Positions 40,499 through 51,249 of a DNA stretch of 64,000 bases are shown here, piece after piece. The notes under the pieces are model-generated. The model saw only the letters and a list, made by a program, of their open reading frames with translations. It did no database searches and was not told the origin of the DNA. The position numbers were made by a program, and so were the translations under genes. The number at the start of each line of letters is the position of its first letter. The first letter of the stretch is position 1. Origin of the DNA: Vigna angularis (taxonomy: Eukaryota > Streptophyta > Magnoliopsida > Fabales > Fabaceae); the NCBI RefSeq assembly GCF_016808095.1, contig NC_068973.1, positions 22,012,501-22,076,500 on the forward strand. Direction: 5' to 3'.

Positions 40499-40511
40499 AA
40501 GTTTGGGGTTG
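40499..40511 (+). other. Polypurine tract of E4
   Basis: AAGTTTGGGGTTG directly precedes the 3' LTR. The same 13-mer in the same place (reverse strand) is found at 61103-61115. Confidence 0.8.
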
Positions 40512-41853
40512 TGATAACAGTTGAAAAATTGTTATTTTGATGCTTAAAATTGATACTAAAAGCAACCTTTAAAACTTAGAAACTAGCTTAGAATCATGCT
40601 TTTGTTCATTTTTTAGAAATAAGAGAGTTGGACAGGTTTATGCTTGATTTCAGTGTTTTATGCAGGTTTTAAGGTGAATTTGATGAAACAAGTGAAGAAG
40701 GATAGAGATGGAATCAAAAAAGAACTCAAAAAGTGCAAAAGAAGAGAAGCCGCAAGTACCGCTCAACGCCAGTTTACCGCTGAGCGGCACTCAAGAACAC
40801 CCGTTGGTTCCGTTGAGGGGTGAAAGTGCAGCTGAGGGGAGAATTGACTACGCGCTGGTACCACTGAGCGACAGTTTACCGTTGAGCGGTGGTATTTTGG
40901 GCTTAGGCCCACTTTTCTATAATATTTCGAATGGTATATAAGCTTTAGGACTTCCTAGGGTTTATATATTTGGCTGGAGATGAAGCAAACACACACCTTT
41001 CCACCCCTTAGAGGAAGATCTTGGATGCTAAGGTTACCTACTCATCTTTCTAGGATTCTATCTTTCACTATTTCATTATTGTTCATCTAGTTTCACCATG
41101 AATAGGTGAACTAAACTCTTCTTGTTGTTGGGGAATCAATGTAATCTTGTGAAACTCTCATATATGGAATTTTATGTTTAAACGTCATATCTTTGATACG
41201 TGCTTTCTTTCATCATTAGTTAGGGTTTTTCCTCTTTGCTCAAAGCATGCATTGTTTAACTCATTCGATGTCATGATTATTGATTTTAGTGATATGGACA
41301 CATACGGTAAAATCTAGATCCGGGGAATTTCTCCCAAAAGTAACATCACCTAGACATAGGGATATGAGGGTTGGTTGCCTTTAAGCTTTTGTGCTTCAGA
41401 ATTAATTATTAGGGATGCTAGGAATTGTATGAACTCGTAATTAAGGATAGGCTTTCTTCGCCGAGACATCGGGTTTAAGGTAATTTAGAGAGCGGCATTA
41501 ACATTGATGAAAAGAATGATGAATTCCTAAAATATATGAGAGTGAATAAGATGAAAATGATTTCCCCAACAACACACTCATCCATATAATTCCTTCCGTG
41601 TTTGTGTTCCTCTTTTCCATTGATCAAACTCATGCATACATATTTAATTATTGTCTTTTGCATTTGAAACTTATAACAATTTGTTCACAAGTCTTAACTA
41701 ATCAAGAAATCATATAACTAACTAGGTCGTGAGTCCTTTGGGAGAACGATACTTGGTCTTACCGAGTTTATTACTTGATACGATTCGGTTACACTTGCCG
41801 AGGGTTAAACAAGTTTGTGGCGCCGTTTTTCGGTGTTCATAAATTTGTCATCA
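40512..41853 (+). mobile_element. Full 3' LTR of E4 (L8, A-type, 1342 bp)
   Basis: It starts TGATAACAGTTGAAAAATTG and ends TTCATAAATTTGTCATCA. Promoter block and TATA are at 40740-40942. Near the end, GTGGCGCCGTTTTTCGG (41817-41833) resembles the element PBS. Immediately to the right is gag of another family-1 copy (41854 on), so E4 probably inserted into that element; the left flank needed to prove a target duplication is lost. Confidence 0.85.
40740..40942 (+). promoter_or_regulatory. LTR promoter block of L8: CTGAGCGG palindromes and TATA
   Basis: Several CTGAGCGG/CGTTGAGGGG variants occur at about 40755-40905 (for example CCGCTGAGCGGC and GTTGAGCGGTGG). GGGCTTAGGCCC and a TATATAAG box at 40935-40942 follow. 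The same arrangement is seen in the other A-type LTRs. The core CCGCTGAGCGG is an 11-bp near-perfect palindrome. Role in transcription is inferred from position upstream of TATA. Confidence 0.5.
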
Positions 41854-42765
41854 GCTGCAAACATGGAAGTAAAGCTTGCGTTGATACAATTTGTGAAGTG
41901 CAACCAATTTAATGGATTGTCTCATGAAAATCCATATGAGCATTTGGCAACTTTTAATGAGATTTGCAACACTGTAAAGATCAATTGAGTGTTGGATGAT
42001 GCTATAAAGCTTAGTTTGTTTCCTTTTTCATTGGGAGGCAATGCTAAGTTATGGTTGAATTCTTTCCTAGAAGATAACTTTACTGAATGGGAAGATGTGG
42101 TTGCAAAGTTCTTGAACAAATACTTCCCACAGTCGAAAATCAACAAAGGTAAGCAGGAAATTTCTTCATTTAGGCAAGGCATGGAGGAGACCTTAGGTCA
42201 AGCATGGGATAAATACAAAATCTTGTTGAGAAAGACGCCCACGCATGGCCTTGATGAAGCCACATCAGTCATTCTTTTCCTTGAAGGTTTTGGTTCATAA
42301 ACCAAATTGATGCTAGATGCCTCAGCTAGAGGTAATATCAAATGCAAGACTCCAAAGGAAGTCTATGAATTGATTGACAACATGGCTACTAATGACAATG
42401 AGATGCATAATGAAAGAGGAGATCCATCTCAGTAGAAGGGAGTCCTACAATTATAGTCTTATGATGCTTTGCTAACACAGAATAAGATTATAACTCAACA
42501 ATTGGAGAATTTGACGAAGAAACTCTCCCAATTGCAGAACGTTTAATAGGTTCAACAGAAACTTTGTGAATTATGTGGTGGTGATAATATCAATGGTTAA
42601 TGTTCTTTTCCAGTGGAGACCCAAGAAGATGTCAACTATATGGGCAATCAATTCCGCCAAGGTAACTTCAACCAAGGGTGGAAACCTCACCCAAGTATGG
42701 GTCAAGGTCAATTTGGATAGTCTGGGCAAGCAGGACAATTCAATAGAACTAATTATTTGAATTAT
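41854..42765 (+). pseudogene. gag fragment of another family-1 copy (E5)
   Basis: Gag text starts abruptly after L8 with AANMEVK-like codons. It continues NQFNGLSHENPYEHL, a TGA, LDDAIKLSLFPFSLGGNAKLWLNS, KFLNKYFPQSKINKGKQEISSFRQGME, LMLDASA and QQLENLTKKLSQLQ, the knuckle CELCGGDNING followed by a stop instead of the last part, and NQGWKPHPSMGQGQFG. Several in-frame stops occur. This copy keeps the segment deleted in the E4 gag. Confidence 0.75.
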
Positions 42766-43330
42766 TAATTGTAGGGAAATTGTTGGATAATATTTTGGGA
42801 CATTAAAGGGGTGCCACATAATTCAAGTCTCTCCACATAATTTTAGTTATATTGTAATTTAGTTGTTTAGGACTCTTTGGACCAACTTGTGCATTGTGGG
42901 CCAAGTTCCATCCACATGTGAAGGAGACACATTGCATTTTTTAAAACGGGGGTGCACACGGAGATGGGGGACACGCTGCAGCTGCTTACTTCACTTTGAA
43001 AAGGAGCACATGGTCACGGCCCATGGGGAATGAATTGGGAACGTCCAGCTTGGCACATGAGGGTTTTTAAAAAAAACCGTGGGCTGGATGTGAAAGAGGG
43101 TGCTTCATCAGGAAGTGGTCCAGCCGCCACCTAGGATGAGGCATTTTTTATTTTGGCTTAAAGGAATGTAGCGGGGGGAGAGAAGAAAGAAGTGCTGTCA
43201 TGGCATGGAGAGAAACACACGGTGCTGGAAGGATGAGCACGGACACGTCCACCAACCGCCACCCACATAGGATAAGTGATTTATGATTTATCAATTTATT
43301 TGCTGCATTATGCTTGTTGATTTATGCGTT
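42766..43330. other. Unassigned island between E5 and E6
   Basis: Starting near 42781 with TGTTGGATAATATTTTGGG, which could be an LTR start, it runs through a GC-richer part (GTGGGCCAAG, CCACATGTGAAGG, CCAGCCGCCACC) with no recognisable protein, terminal repeat or tRNA. It may be a truncated LTR of an unrelated copia or an old host fragment. Confidence 0.3.
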
Positions 43331-43558
43331 GCATTAAATGCTTCATGCGATTCTGATCTGTGAGCAACCACCTGCGTATCAGCATCATGCATCATCTCAA
43401 CATCAATCAATATAATCCACCTCATGAAGCAACAATCATCACAAACATCATCATCATCAAACTATTGCACACAAATAAAGTTCTAAGCCAAGTACATCAC
43501 ATAACATAAGCAAAATATAGTTTGAAAACAATAAAAGGAATCCTATTCTAGAGACAAA

Positions 43559-43582
43559 ATAGCATCCATCAGTAGATGCTAT
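43559..43582 (-). repeat. Stop-proximal stem-loop of E6
   Basis: ATAGCATC pairs with GATGCTAT around the loop TACTGATG on the element strand. It starts 9 nt after the ORF2 TGA (43594-43592). Confidence 0.7.
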
Positions 43583-43591
43583 ATACAATCC

Positions 43592-46044
43592 TCAATCATA
43601 ATCATCTGAGTCCTCATCATCTTCAGCTTCCTCCTCCATAGCTAAAGCTTCAACTGCTCCAGCTCCATCATCTGTCTGTGGGGCGACAGGCCATGCCACC
43701 CTGGCTGCAAAGTCCTCCTGAGATACGAACTGTCTCTCAAGAAAAGCGAATGTTAGTGTCCTCAACAACTCCTACTCACCCCTATACAAAGCATTCATCC
43801 TCTCCACTATCAAGGACATGTACATGTCCCGCATCTGAAATGGGGCAGCCTCATGAGCTGGCTCATGGGCTGGTTGTGGTGCTCGCCTATGAGCCCTAGG
43901 AGGTTGTGGCGGTGGCACTGGATTTCCTGCCTCATCTAGTGCACTAAGTGTAGTATGAGGCATCAATTTCCTTCCTAGGCCTTTGATAACAATTGAAAAA
44001 CTGTTATTTTCATGCTTAAAATTGATACTAAAACCAACCTTTAACTCTTAGAAACTAGATTGGAATCATTCTTTTGTTCATATTTTTGGAAATAAGAGAG
44101 CTGGACAGGTTTATGCTTGATTTCAGTGTTTTATGCATGTTTTAAGGTGAATTTGGTGAAAGAAGTGAAGAAGGATAGAGATGGAATTAGAAAAGAATTC
44201 AAAAAGTGCAAAAGGAGAAGCCGCAATTACCGCTCCGTTGAGGGGTGAAAATTCAGCTGAGGGGAAAATTAACTTTGCGCTAGTACCGCTGAGCGGCAGT
44301 TTACCGCGGAGCGGTGGTATTTTGGGCTTAGGCCCACTTTTCTGTAATTTTACGAATAGTATATAAGCTTTAGGACTTCCTAGGGTTTGTATCTTTGGTT
44401 GAGACGAAGTAAACACACACTTTTCCACCCCTTGGAGGAAGATCTTGGATGCTTAGGCTACCTTCTCATCTTTCTAGGGTTCTATCTTTCATTCTTTCAT
44501 TATTGTTCATCTAGTTTCACCATGAATATGGTGAACTAAACCTTGTATTGTTGTTGGGGAATCAATGTAGTCTTGTGAAACTTTCATATATGGAATTTGT
44601 GTTTTAACATCTTATTTTAAGATACATGCTTTCTTTCATCATTAGTTAGGGTTTTTCCTCCTTGCTTAAAGCTTGCATTGTTGAACCAATTCAATGCCAT
44701 GATTATTGATTTTTTCGATATGGGAACGTATGGGGAAATCTAGATCCGGGGAATTTCTCCCAATAGCATATTACCTAGACATAGGAATATGAGGGATGGT
44801 TGTCGTTAAGCTTCTGCACTTCAGAATTAATTATTAGGGATGCTAGGAATTGTATGAACTCGTAATTAAGGATAGGCCTTCTTGCAAGGTGATTTAGAGA
44901 GTGGCATTAACATTGATGAAAAGAATGATGAATTCCTAAAGTATATGAGAGTGGATAAGATAAAATTGATTACCCCAACAACATACTCATCCATCTAATT
45001 CATTAAAGTGTTTGATTTCCTCTTTTCCATTGATCAAATTCATGCATACATGTTTAATTATTGTCTTTTGCATTTAAAACCTACAATCAATTGTTCACAA
45101 GTCTTAAATAATCAACAAATCATATAACTAACTAGGCCGTGAGTCCTTTGGGAGAACGATACTTGGTCTTACCGAGTTTATTACTTGATACGATTCGGTC
45201 ACACTTGCCGAGGGTTAAACAAGTTTGTGGCGCCGTTTTTCGGTGGTCATAAAATTGTCATCAGCCTCTCCAATGGTGGTGTGGACACATTAACTCCTCC
45301 AATCTCGCACAGATGAGTGATTAAGGATGGATGTCCAAGGGGTGACTTATTATTTGTAGAGTAAGCACAGTTATGGATTTCATCAGTTATTACTTGCCCA
45401 ATGTTGATGTTAAATCCTCTTAGAACACAGAAGAGGAAAATGGCCCTGTGGGTAGTAACATCAAAAACATGAGAGCAGGGCTGGATGTTAACATGTGTAA
45501 AAGCCATCCAGTATTTGGCCAAGGTTGTCAGATTGCCACGTCTGAGGTGAATAGGTGCCCCCTGCCTGTTCCTCTGGAAGTGTCCACCAGGGACACATAA
45601 AACCTGCTCCACTTCATCAAAATCAACTCCTTCCTCCATAGAAAGTTCAAATTGGCACCGCTCTCCATCCTAGTCTATGCCTAGAAAGTTGTTCATTGTG
45701 TTAGCATCAAAGAATATTTTCTTACCCCTTATGTAGCTCATGTACGTCTCTTTCTCTCCACCCATTGCCCTTGCATTTGTATAAAATTCTTTAACCACAA
45801 CAATGTTGGCAGGAGTAGGGTAAGAGGTCATATTCTTCCAATTCCTTCTATCCAGCTCTCTTCCAAATTGTGGAGCCAAAGATGGTATGATTTCCACGTT
45901 GCGCTCCATCAGCAGTCTTCTCCCATCCACTATTGGAAAATATTTTCCATGTGCAGCAGTGAGGAATTTGTTGGAGTATATGGGTTCTTTCTCCTTCCTC
46001 TTGTGCCCCCTGGTTTTCACCCTTTTCCCTAATGAAGAAGTCAT
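43592..46044 (-). pseudogene. ORF2 of E6, split by solo LTR L9
   Basis: ATG at 46044-46042. One frame covers GRRLLMERNVEIIPSLAPQFGRELDRR, VVVKEFYTNARAMGG, a TAG at 45672-45670 apparently from a Trp codon, then MEEGVDFDEVEQVLCVPGGHFQ, YWMAFTHVNIQPCSH, NINIGQVITDEI and GHPSLITHLCEI up to the LTR at 45263. After the insert it continues PRKEIDAS with a frameshift, Pro-rich text, FQMRDMYMSL, and an acidic tail to TGA 43594-43592. Less damaged than E1, E2 and E4. Confidence 0.75.
43984..45263 (+). mobile_element. Solo LTR L9 of family 1 (A-type) inside E6 ORF2
   Basis: TGATAACAATTG (43984) to ...AAAATTGTCATCA (45263), TG...CA ends, 1280 bp. The flanks GCCTT (43979-43983) and GCCTC (45264-45268) are a 5-bp target duplication with one difference. 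ORF2 codons continue across it. The opposite orientation to its host confirms an independent insertion. Confidence 0.85.
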
Positions 46045-46735
46045 TCATGCACCACACAAAATTCACAAAACAAAAATATCATCAAGCATCAATACTTGAA
46101 ATTAAAAACAACTCAAAACATTGCTTCTTAACAGCACTGAGGGCAAAGCAGTGGGCCCTCAGCATCACCTACACTAAATCAAACAGCCATGATCACGCAA
46201 TCAGCCAACCAGCATAAAAAAAAATCAAACCTGAAGAGTCGCGCTGAGCGCCCCTGAGAAGGACCCTCAGCGTCAATCAGTAAAACCCAAAAACGACCCT
46301 TATTGGCCTTCAACACTATCCAATCACTTCCTACTCAGTCTCAACGATCAATACTGACATTTAATCGGTTCAAACAACAACAAATCCAGCAAATAATGCA
46401 TAGGCATCAATATTCATCAAGAATCAAATTTTCAAAAGCTTAAAATCATAAAATGCATGAACTTACTTGGTTAGGGAAGCAAAGATTAGTGAAGAATGCT
46501 CAAAGAGATTGGAGAAATCAAAACCCCAGCAGCACAACAAGCAAAAACCCCAAAATTTGATGGAAGAATGATGCAAAGTGAGTGGGAAATAGGGTTTTTT
46601 GTGAGAAAATGAAGGGGGAAGTGAAGAAAGTGCTTAGGGAAAGTGTTTGGAGAGTTTAGAAAGGATGAAATCTAAATAAGGGGGCTTGGGTGAACCCTAG
46701 GGAGTAAAAAGAGTGGAATGGGCCGCACCCTACGC
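46045..46735 (-). other. ORF2 leader of E6
   Basis: On the element strand the donor GTAAGT is at 46466-46461, 417 nt upstream of the ATG. The CGCTGAGCGCCCC/CCCTCAGCG block at about 46240-46280 lies in the putative intron. The acceptor AG next to the ATG seems lost (GCATGAATG instead of GCAGGAATG in E7). No other gene. Confidence 0.45.
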
Positions 46736-48000
46736 TGTTAACCCTCGACAAGTGTAACCGAATCGTATCAAGTAATAATAAATGGTAAGACCAAGTATCG
46801 TTTCCCAAAGGACTCACGGCCTAAACCTTTGTGTGATTTGTTGATTAAATTAGACTTGTGAACGAATTCTTATAGATTTAAATGTAAAGACTAAAAAGTA
46901 AATATGAATGCATGTATTGATCAATTGGACAAAAGAAGCAAAACGTGATTGAAATATATGGAATGATGATAATCCTATCCACTCTCATGTATTCAAGAAT
47001 TCATCTTTCTCCATTAATGTTAATGTCACTTTCTAATTTACCTTAAACCCGATGTATCAGTGAAGAAAGCCTACTCCTAATCACTAGTTTACAATGTCTT
47101 GTCTCCCTAGCAATTATTCATGCATTACATTCGCACAGAAGCTTAAAGGAAACCAATCATCCTATCCCTATGTCTAGGCAATATTACTATTGGGAGAATT
47201 TCTTCATGTCTAGATTTACCTATATGTGTCCATACAAATAAAATCAATGATCATGCAATTGAATGAGTTAAATAAAGCATGCATAGAGTATAGAAGAAAA
47301 ACCCTAACAATTAATGAAAGAAAGCATATGGATTAAAGAACCAATTCAATACATGAGAGTTTCAAAGGATTACATTGATTCCCCAACAACAATGAAGGTT
47401 TAGTTCACCACAATCATGGTTAAACTAGATGAAAAATAATGAAAGAATTAAAGATAGAACCATAGAATTTGAAGAGTGGAGCTTGAGCATCCAAAATCCT
47501 CCTCCAAGGGGTGAAGAAAGTGTGATTTTGCTTTGCTCTGGCTAAAGATACTAAACCTAATTTGGCTGAAACCTTATATAGCCTTCTAAAGATTACAGAA
47601 AAGTGGCCCAAGGCCCATTAAAATGGCGCTCAACGGTAATTACCGCTCAACGGTAAGTGCAATTCTTCTATTTGACGCTCAGCTGCAGTTTTGCCCCTCA
47701 GTGGTGACTGCGGGACTTGAGAGTGCCGCTCAACGGTAAAAGTGGCGCTGAGCGATACTTGCGGCTCTTCTTTTATGCACTTTTTCTTCCTTTTCTGAAT
47801 CCAACTTCTGGCTACTTCACTTCTTCCATTCAATTCATCTTAAAACCTGCAAAAATAAGGAAAACCAAGCATAAAACTCATCCAACTCTCTTATTTCCAA
47901 AACATAAACAAAAGCATGATTCCAAGCTAGTTTCTAAGTCATAAAGGTTGTTTTTGATGTCAAAATTAAGTATAAAAAAACAATTTTTCAACTGTTATCA
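46736..48000 (-). mobile_element. Family-1 LTR L10 (C-type) joining E6 to CACTA DNA
   Basis: In its own orientation TGATAACAG (48000) to GGGTTAACA (46736), 1265 bp, without the PBS-like extension. The flanks TACGC (left) and GCAGG (right) do not match, and the left neighbour is family-1 leader while the right is CACTA sub-terminal DNA. It is therefore not a simple solo insertion. Confidence 0.8.
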
Positions 48001-48345
48001 GCAGGGAAGGGAAACGACAGCGGTTGTTTTTTAATATACGCTTCAGTTTTAGAACCACGACATATACAGGCGAGGTAAAAAGGTTTGACACTTTCGACCG
48101 TGGTTTCAACCGAGGTAATAACTTGGGGATATTACAACGGTTCTTGCTTGAACCGCGACCAAAACCCTATTTTTTTTTTAATTTTCGTGTAACCTTTGGC
48201 CTCGGTTTTACCACAACCCAGGTATTAACCTGGGGATATGACAGCGGTTTCTACTTGAACCAAAGCCAAAACCCTGTTTTTTTAAAAAAAATTTCGTGTA
48301 ACCTTTAGCCTAGGTTTTGGCACAACCGAGGCTTATTCTCCTGCA
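48001..48345. mobile_element. CACTA sub-terminal region
   Basis: Repeated units such as ACGACAGCGGTTG, CTTCAGTTTTAGAACCACGAC, CGTGGTTTCAACCGAGG, CTCGGTTTTACCACAACC and TTTTGGCACAACCGAGGC match the sub-terminal style of the CACTA element at 18087. The terminal CACTA end itself is missing, probably removed at the L10 junction (48000). It belongs with the Ulp1-type gene that follows. Confidence 0.65.
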
Positions 48346-48489
48346 ATTTTTTTTAATAGCAGGTATGTTTTTGTGATATCTACTATCATAAAAACAGATC
48401 TGCATATCAAACAATATCATAACAACATAAATTCAACACAATAGTCAATATTTACATCACATAATGTAAAAAGTCTAATAACTATAAAT

Positions 48490-51240
48490 CAATATGTTAT
48501 AATGTATTTTAAATCTAATAACGATGAACTATTATACAATCTAACTAAATATTTTGCAATTTCTTTCCTCAGGCATGTAAGTGGCTTCTCAAGAATTGAA
48601 GTAGGAGTCTTGAATCTCTGCACAAGACAATTGTTATTAATTAGTGTATATGAATTCCAAATGTTGGACAAAATCAAAATTCATTAAATTTAAATATTAC
48701 CGTTTGCCAGCCTCTTGTGATATGGGCACGAATAATGTGGGTCATCCAATAAATTACATAGTATCCACACTCATATGACCCATTCTGTCTGTTACACTAC
48801 AATATATCATCACATTTGTAAATAGTTAGTGAAAATCATTCAAACAAAACAACTATAAGAAAGTATGGCTTTAGCATATGTCAAACCTTGAGAGCAATCC
48901 ATGCAAGCTTTCTACTGTTAGCAATTGATCTCCCAACCAACATCATACTTGCTGAAATGAACTATATATAAAAAAAAGGTTTTAACATTCATTTATATAA
49001 CAAAGAAAGTCCAAACATTGAGGTTCTTACCAATCAACTTCTTGTCTGAGATGTTTGGGAGGAGACTTGTGCAATGAGCAGAACCACAAAGCATAGCTCT
49101 CTTGTACAGAAATAACAAGTAGCTGCCAATGGCGCCTGATATTCATAATAACTTAATTATTATATATTAAAATCACATATGGAACTTTATTATGTTAACA
49201 AAGTTCACTTACCCAGATATATAAGGAATACAAAGTATGTCCTTCCCGCTTGCAAATCTACTTGTGAGATATGTTGTGATCTCATCAAAATCATTTGTTT
49301 CGTGAATGACTTGGGGATCAATGAACCCATAGACATCATTGTACCCCAAGTTGTTACTAACACCAAACATATAGCTGAAATAAAAAATTACCTTTGATAT
49401 AAGTATACTTGATATATAAATCAATTTTATATAAATAATTGCTCTTAGACTTACATCATCCATAGTTGAACTAATGTAATATTCAACTCTTTTGTTCCCG
49501 ACGCAACCTCTCTGTCATCTTGGCTATGTAGGTATATTGGGACCTCAGAGCCTCTCCCAAATACATTAGCATCATATTCAACCTCCAAAGGCTTATTTCC
49601 AATGATGTCAGCAAGTTGCTACAATGCACCAAGAGGATCGTCCTCAGATAAACGAATCTTCTCCTGTGCATGCGTCTGTTGTTACATGGAAAAATAAGAT
49701 AAGTTTTGACATCAATAACATGTAAACTTTAAAATTGAGAAGTGTAAAGTAGAATTCCATACCGAGAGGTCAGAAACCGAACCAACCAAGTGTTTAGGCC
49801 AAGCCATAAAAGACTGGAATGCCTGTGCCACAGTGAAAATCTCATCTGTGGGCAGAGGAACTGAGGCATCTGGTATGATAATGTCGTCTACTGAGACCTT
49901 CACCTCATCCTCTGATAGCTCCATACAATACAACAGTCGTTGCCTGAAACACTGTTCCACGAGCTACCACCATTGTCCCGGTACCATCTAAAATGTATAG
50001 CATACATGGACTAGCATAGTCCATGTCATCCCCTGGGACGGTTGGTGCTGAACAACTTACTTACCCGCTTCTCCTTGTCAGAGTAAATGTTAGATTATAC
50101 AAAACATAGAAATTATTGAACATAAATGTTTATTAAATTTACCTGTGCGAGGCACAAAATGTTCCTGTTCCTGTACAGGAGATGGCATCGGGCGCATGCC
50201 ATAACTCTCAAACTACTGCTGGAACTGGCGTATAACTCTGCAGTCACTTATGTAGTGACCTCATTATACAATTCCTCCCTAAGCTCTGTCCTAAGCTCCT
50301 TCCTAAGCTCCTCGAAGCTTTTTTGTGATCTATTGTGTCATCCTTTGTTCTTGTGCTTCGATGTATGCATATGAAATCTGACGATAAGAACTTCCAAAAT
50401 AACCTCGAATGCCTACTCCAGTTCCAGCAGCACGCACATGTCCAGGGTGCTTAGGTTGTCCAATTGGAGTGGTAAGAATATCCTAGCGACCCTCTGGAGT
50501 GAATTGACCTTGGGAGCTCTACTCAACCAAGGAGTCCTGTAACATAACAAAACATCATTATTCTTAAAAAAAGTTCAAGGTAGTATGTATAATGAAATTA
50601 TTATTATTTTAGGAACAGTGATAACTTACAATTCTTTCAGATATTTCCCGTGCAGTGTCAGAAAAGTAGGCGCTCGATGATCTTAAATGAGCCAACTTCC
50701 ATTTCTCATGCCGAGAAGGTGGAGAAGGAGGCTGGGGGCTACCACCCTTAGATGATGTTCTAGCTTCCTATACCTACCACGAGATAACAAGTGGGGGTTT
50801 TTATTTTGAGCACTTATTCCTTGTGCTTTGCTTCTTTTTTCCTGTCACATATGTTTAATTAATTAGTTCATATGATATATATTTGTTAATGAGAAATTGA
50901 ATAATATCAACTATACTAACCTACCATTCCTCTGATGTCCGACTCTGTACAAAGAGGCGCCAAGTCTCCTCATCAATGGCCTTATATGTTTGACATGGAG
51001 ACTTATTTTTTTGCTTCCAAATATATATCTCGAGGTCAACTTACTCTTAAAACCCCGGAATTTTTCAGCAAGAGTTGATAAACACTTATTTTTAAGTGTT
51101 GTGACATTTGGAATGTCAAATGTCATATGAAATAAACATAATAAAGTTGTATCAGTACAAAACGATCAATATAAACAAACTGTAATTCAAAAGATATTAA
51201 CTAACTGACCAATATATTGTTCCATATAATGTTCCGATCA
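48490..51240 (-). pseudogene. CACTA-associated gene with Ulp1-type (C48) peptidase domain, multi-exon remnant
   Basis: On the minus strand exons read: KSKLTSRYIFGSKK and W.LF-SR-like text (51126-50911); PPSPPSRHEKWKLAHLRSSSAYFSD (about 50720-50640); SQGQFTPEGR and IGQPKHPGHVRAAGTGVGIRGYFG (about 50520-50395); VPLPTDEIFTVAQAFQSFMAWPKHL (about 49865-49790); NKPLEVEYDANVFG (about 49590); YGFIDPQVIHETNDF (about 49330); and CNRQNGSYECGYYVIYWMTHII (about 48790-48730), which carries the catalytic Cys of Ulp1 peptidases. This combination is typical of plant CACTA second genes. Stops and lost frames show decay. Upstream exons are cut off at 51240 by a gypsy fragment. Confidence 0.75.
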
Positions 51241-51249
51241 ACCTCGGAC

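Larger units (their letters stand above)
34908..41853 (+). mobile_element. Family-1 element E4: most complete layout, lacking pol
   Basis: In order: the last bases of the 5' LTR (to 34933), PBS 34940-34956, T-rich leader, gag (35269-36991), boundary hairpins, stem-loop array, ORF2 leader with intron donor, ORF2 (38121-39280), stop-proximal stem-loop, 3' UTR, polypurine tract (40499-40511) and a full 3' LTR (40512-41853). Gag ends directly before the boundary hairpin, so protease, RT, RNase H and integrase are all missing. It is the reference for the other copies. Confidence 0.8.
43331..46735 (-). mobile_element. Family-1 element E6, partial (minus strand)
   Basis: On the minus strand: ORF2 leader (46735 to 46045), ORF2 (46044 to 43592, split by solo LTR L9), stem-loop (43582-43559) and the start of the 3' UTR (to about 43331). 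Gag and LTRs are not attached. LTR L10 abuts its upstream end at 46736. Confidence 0.7.
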
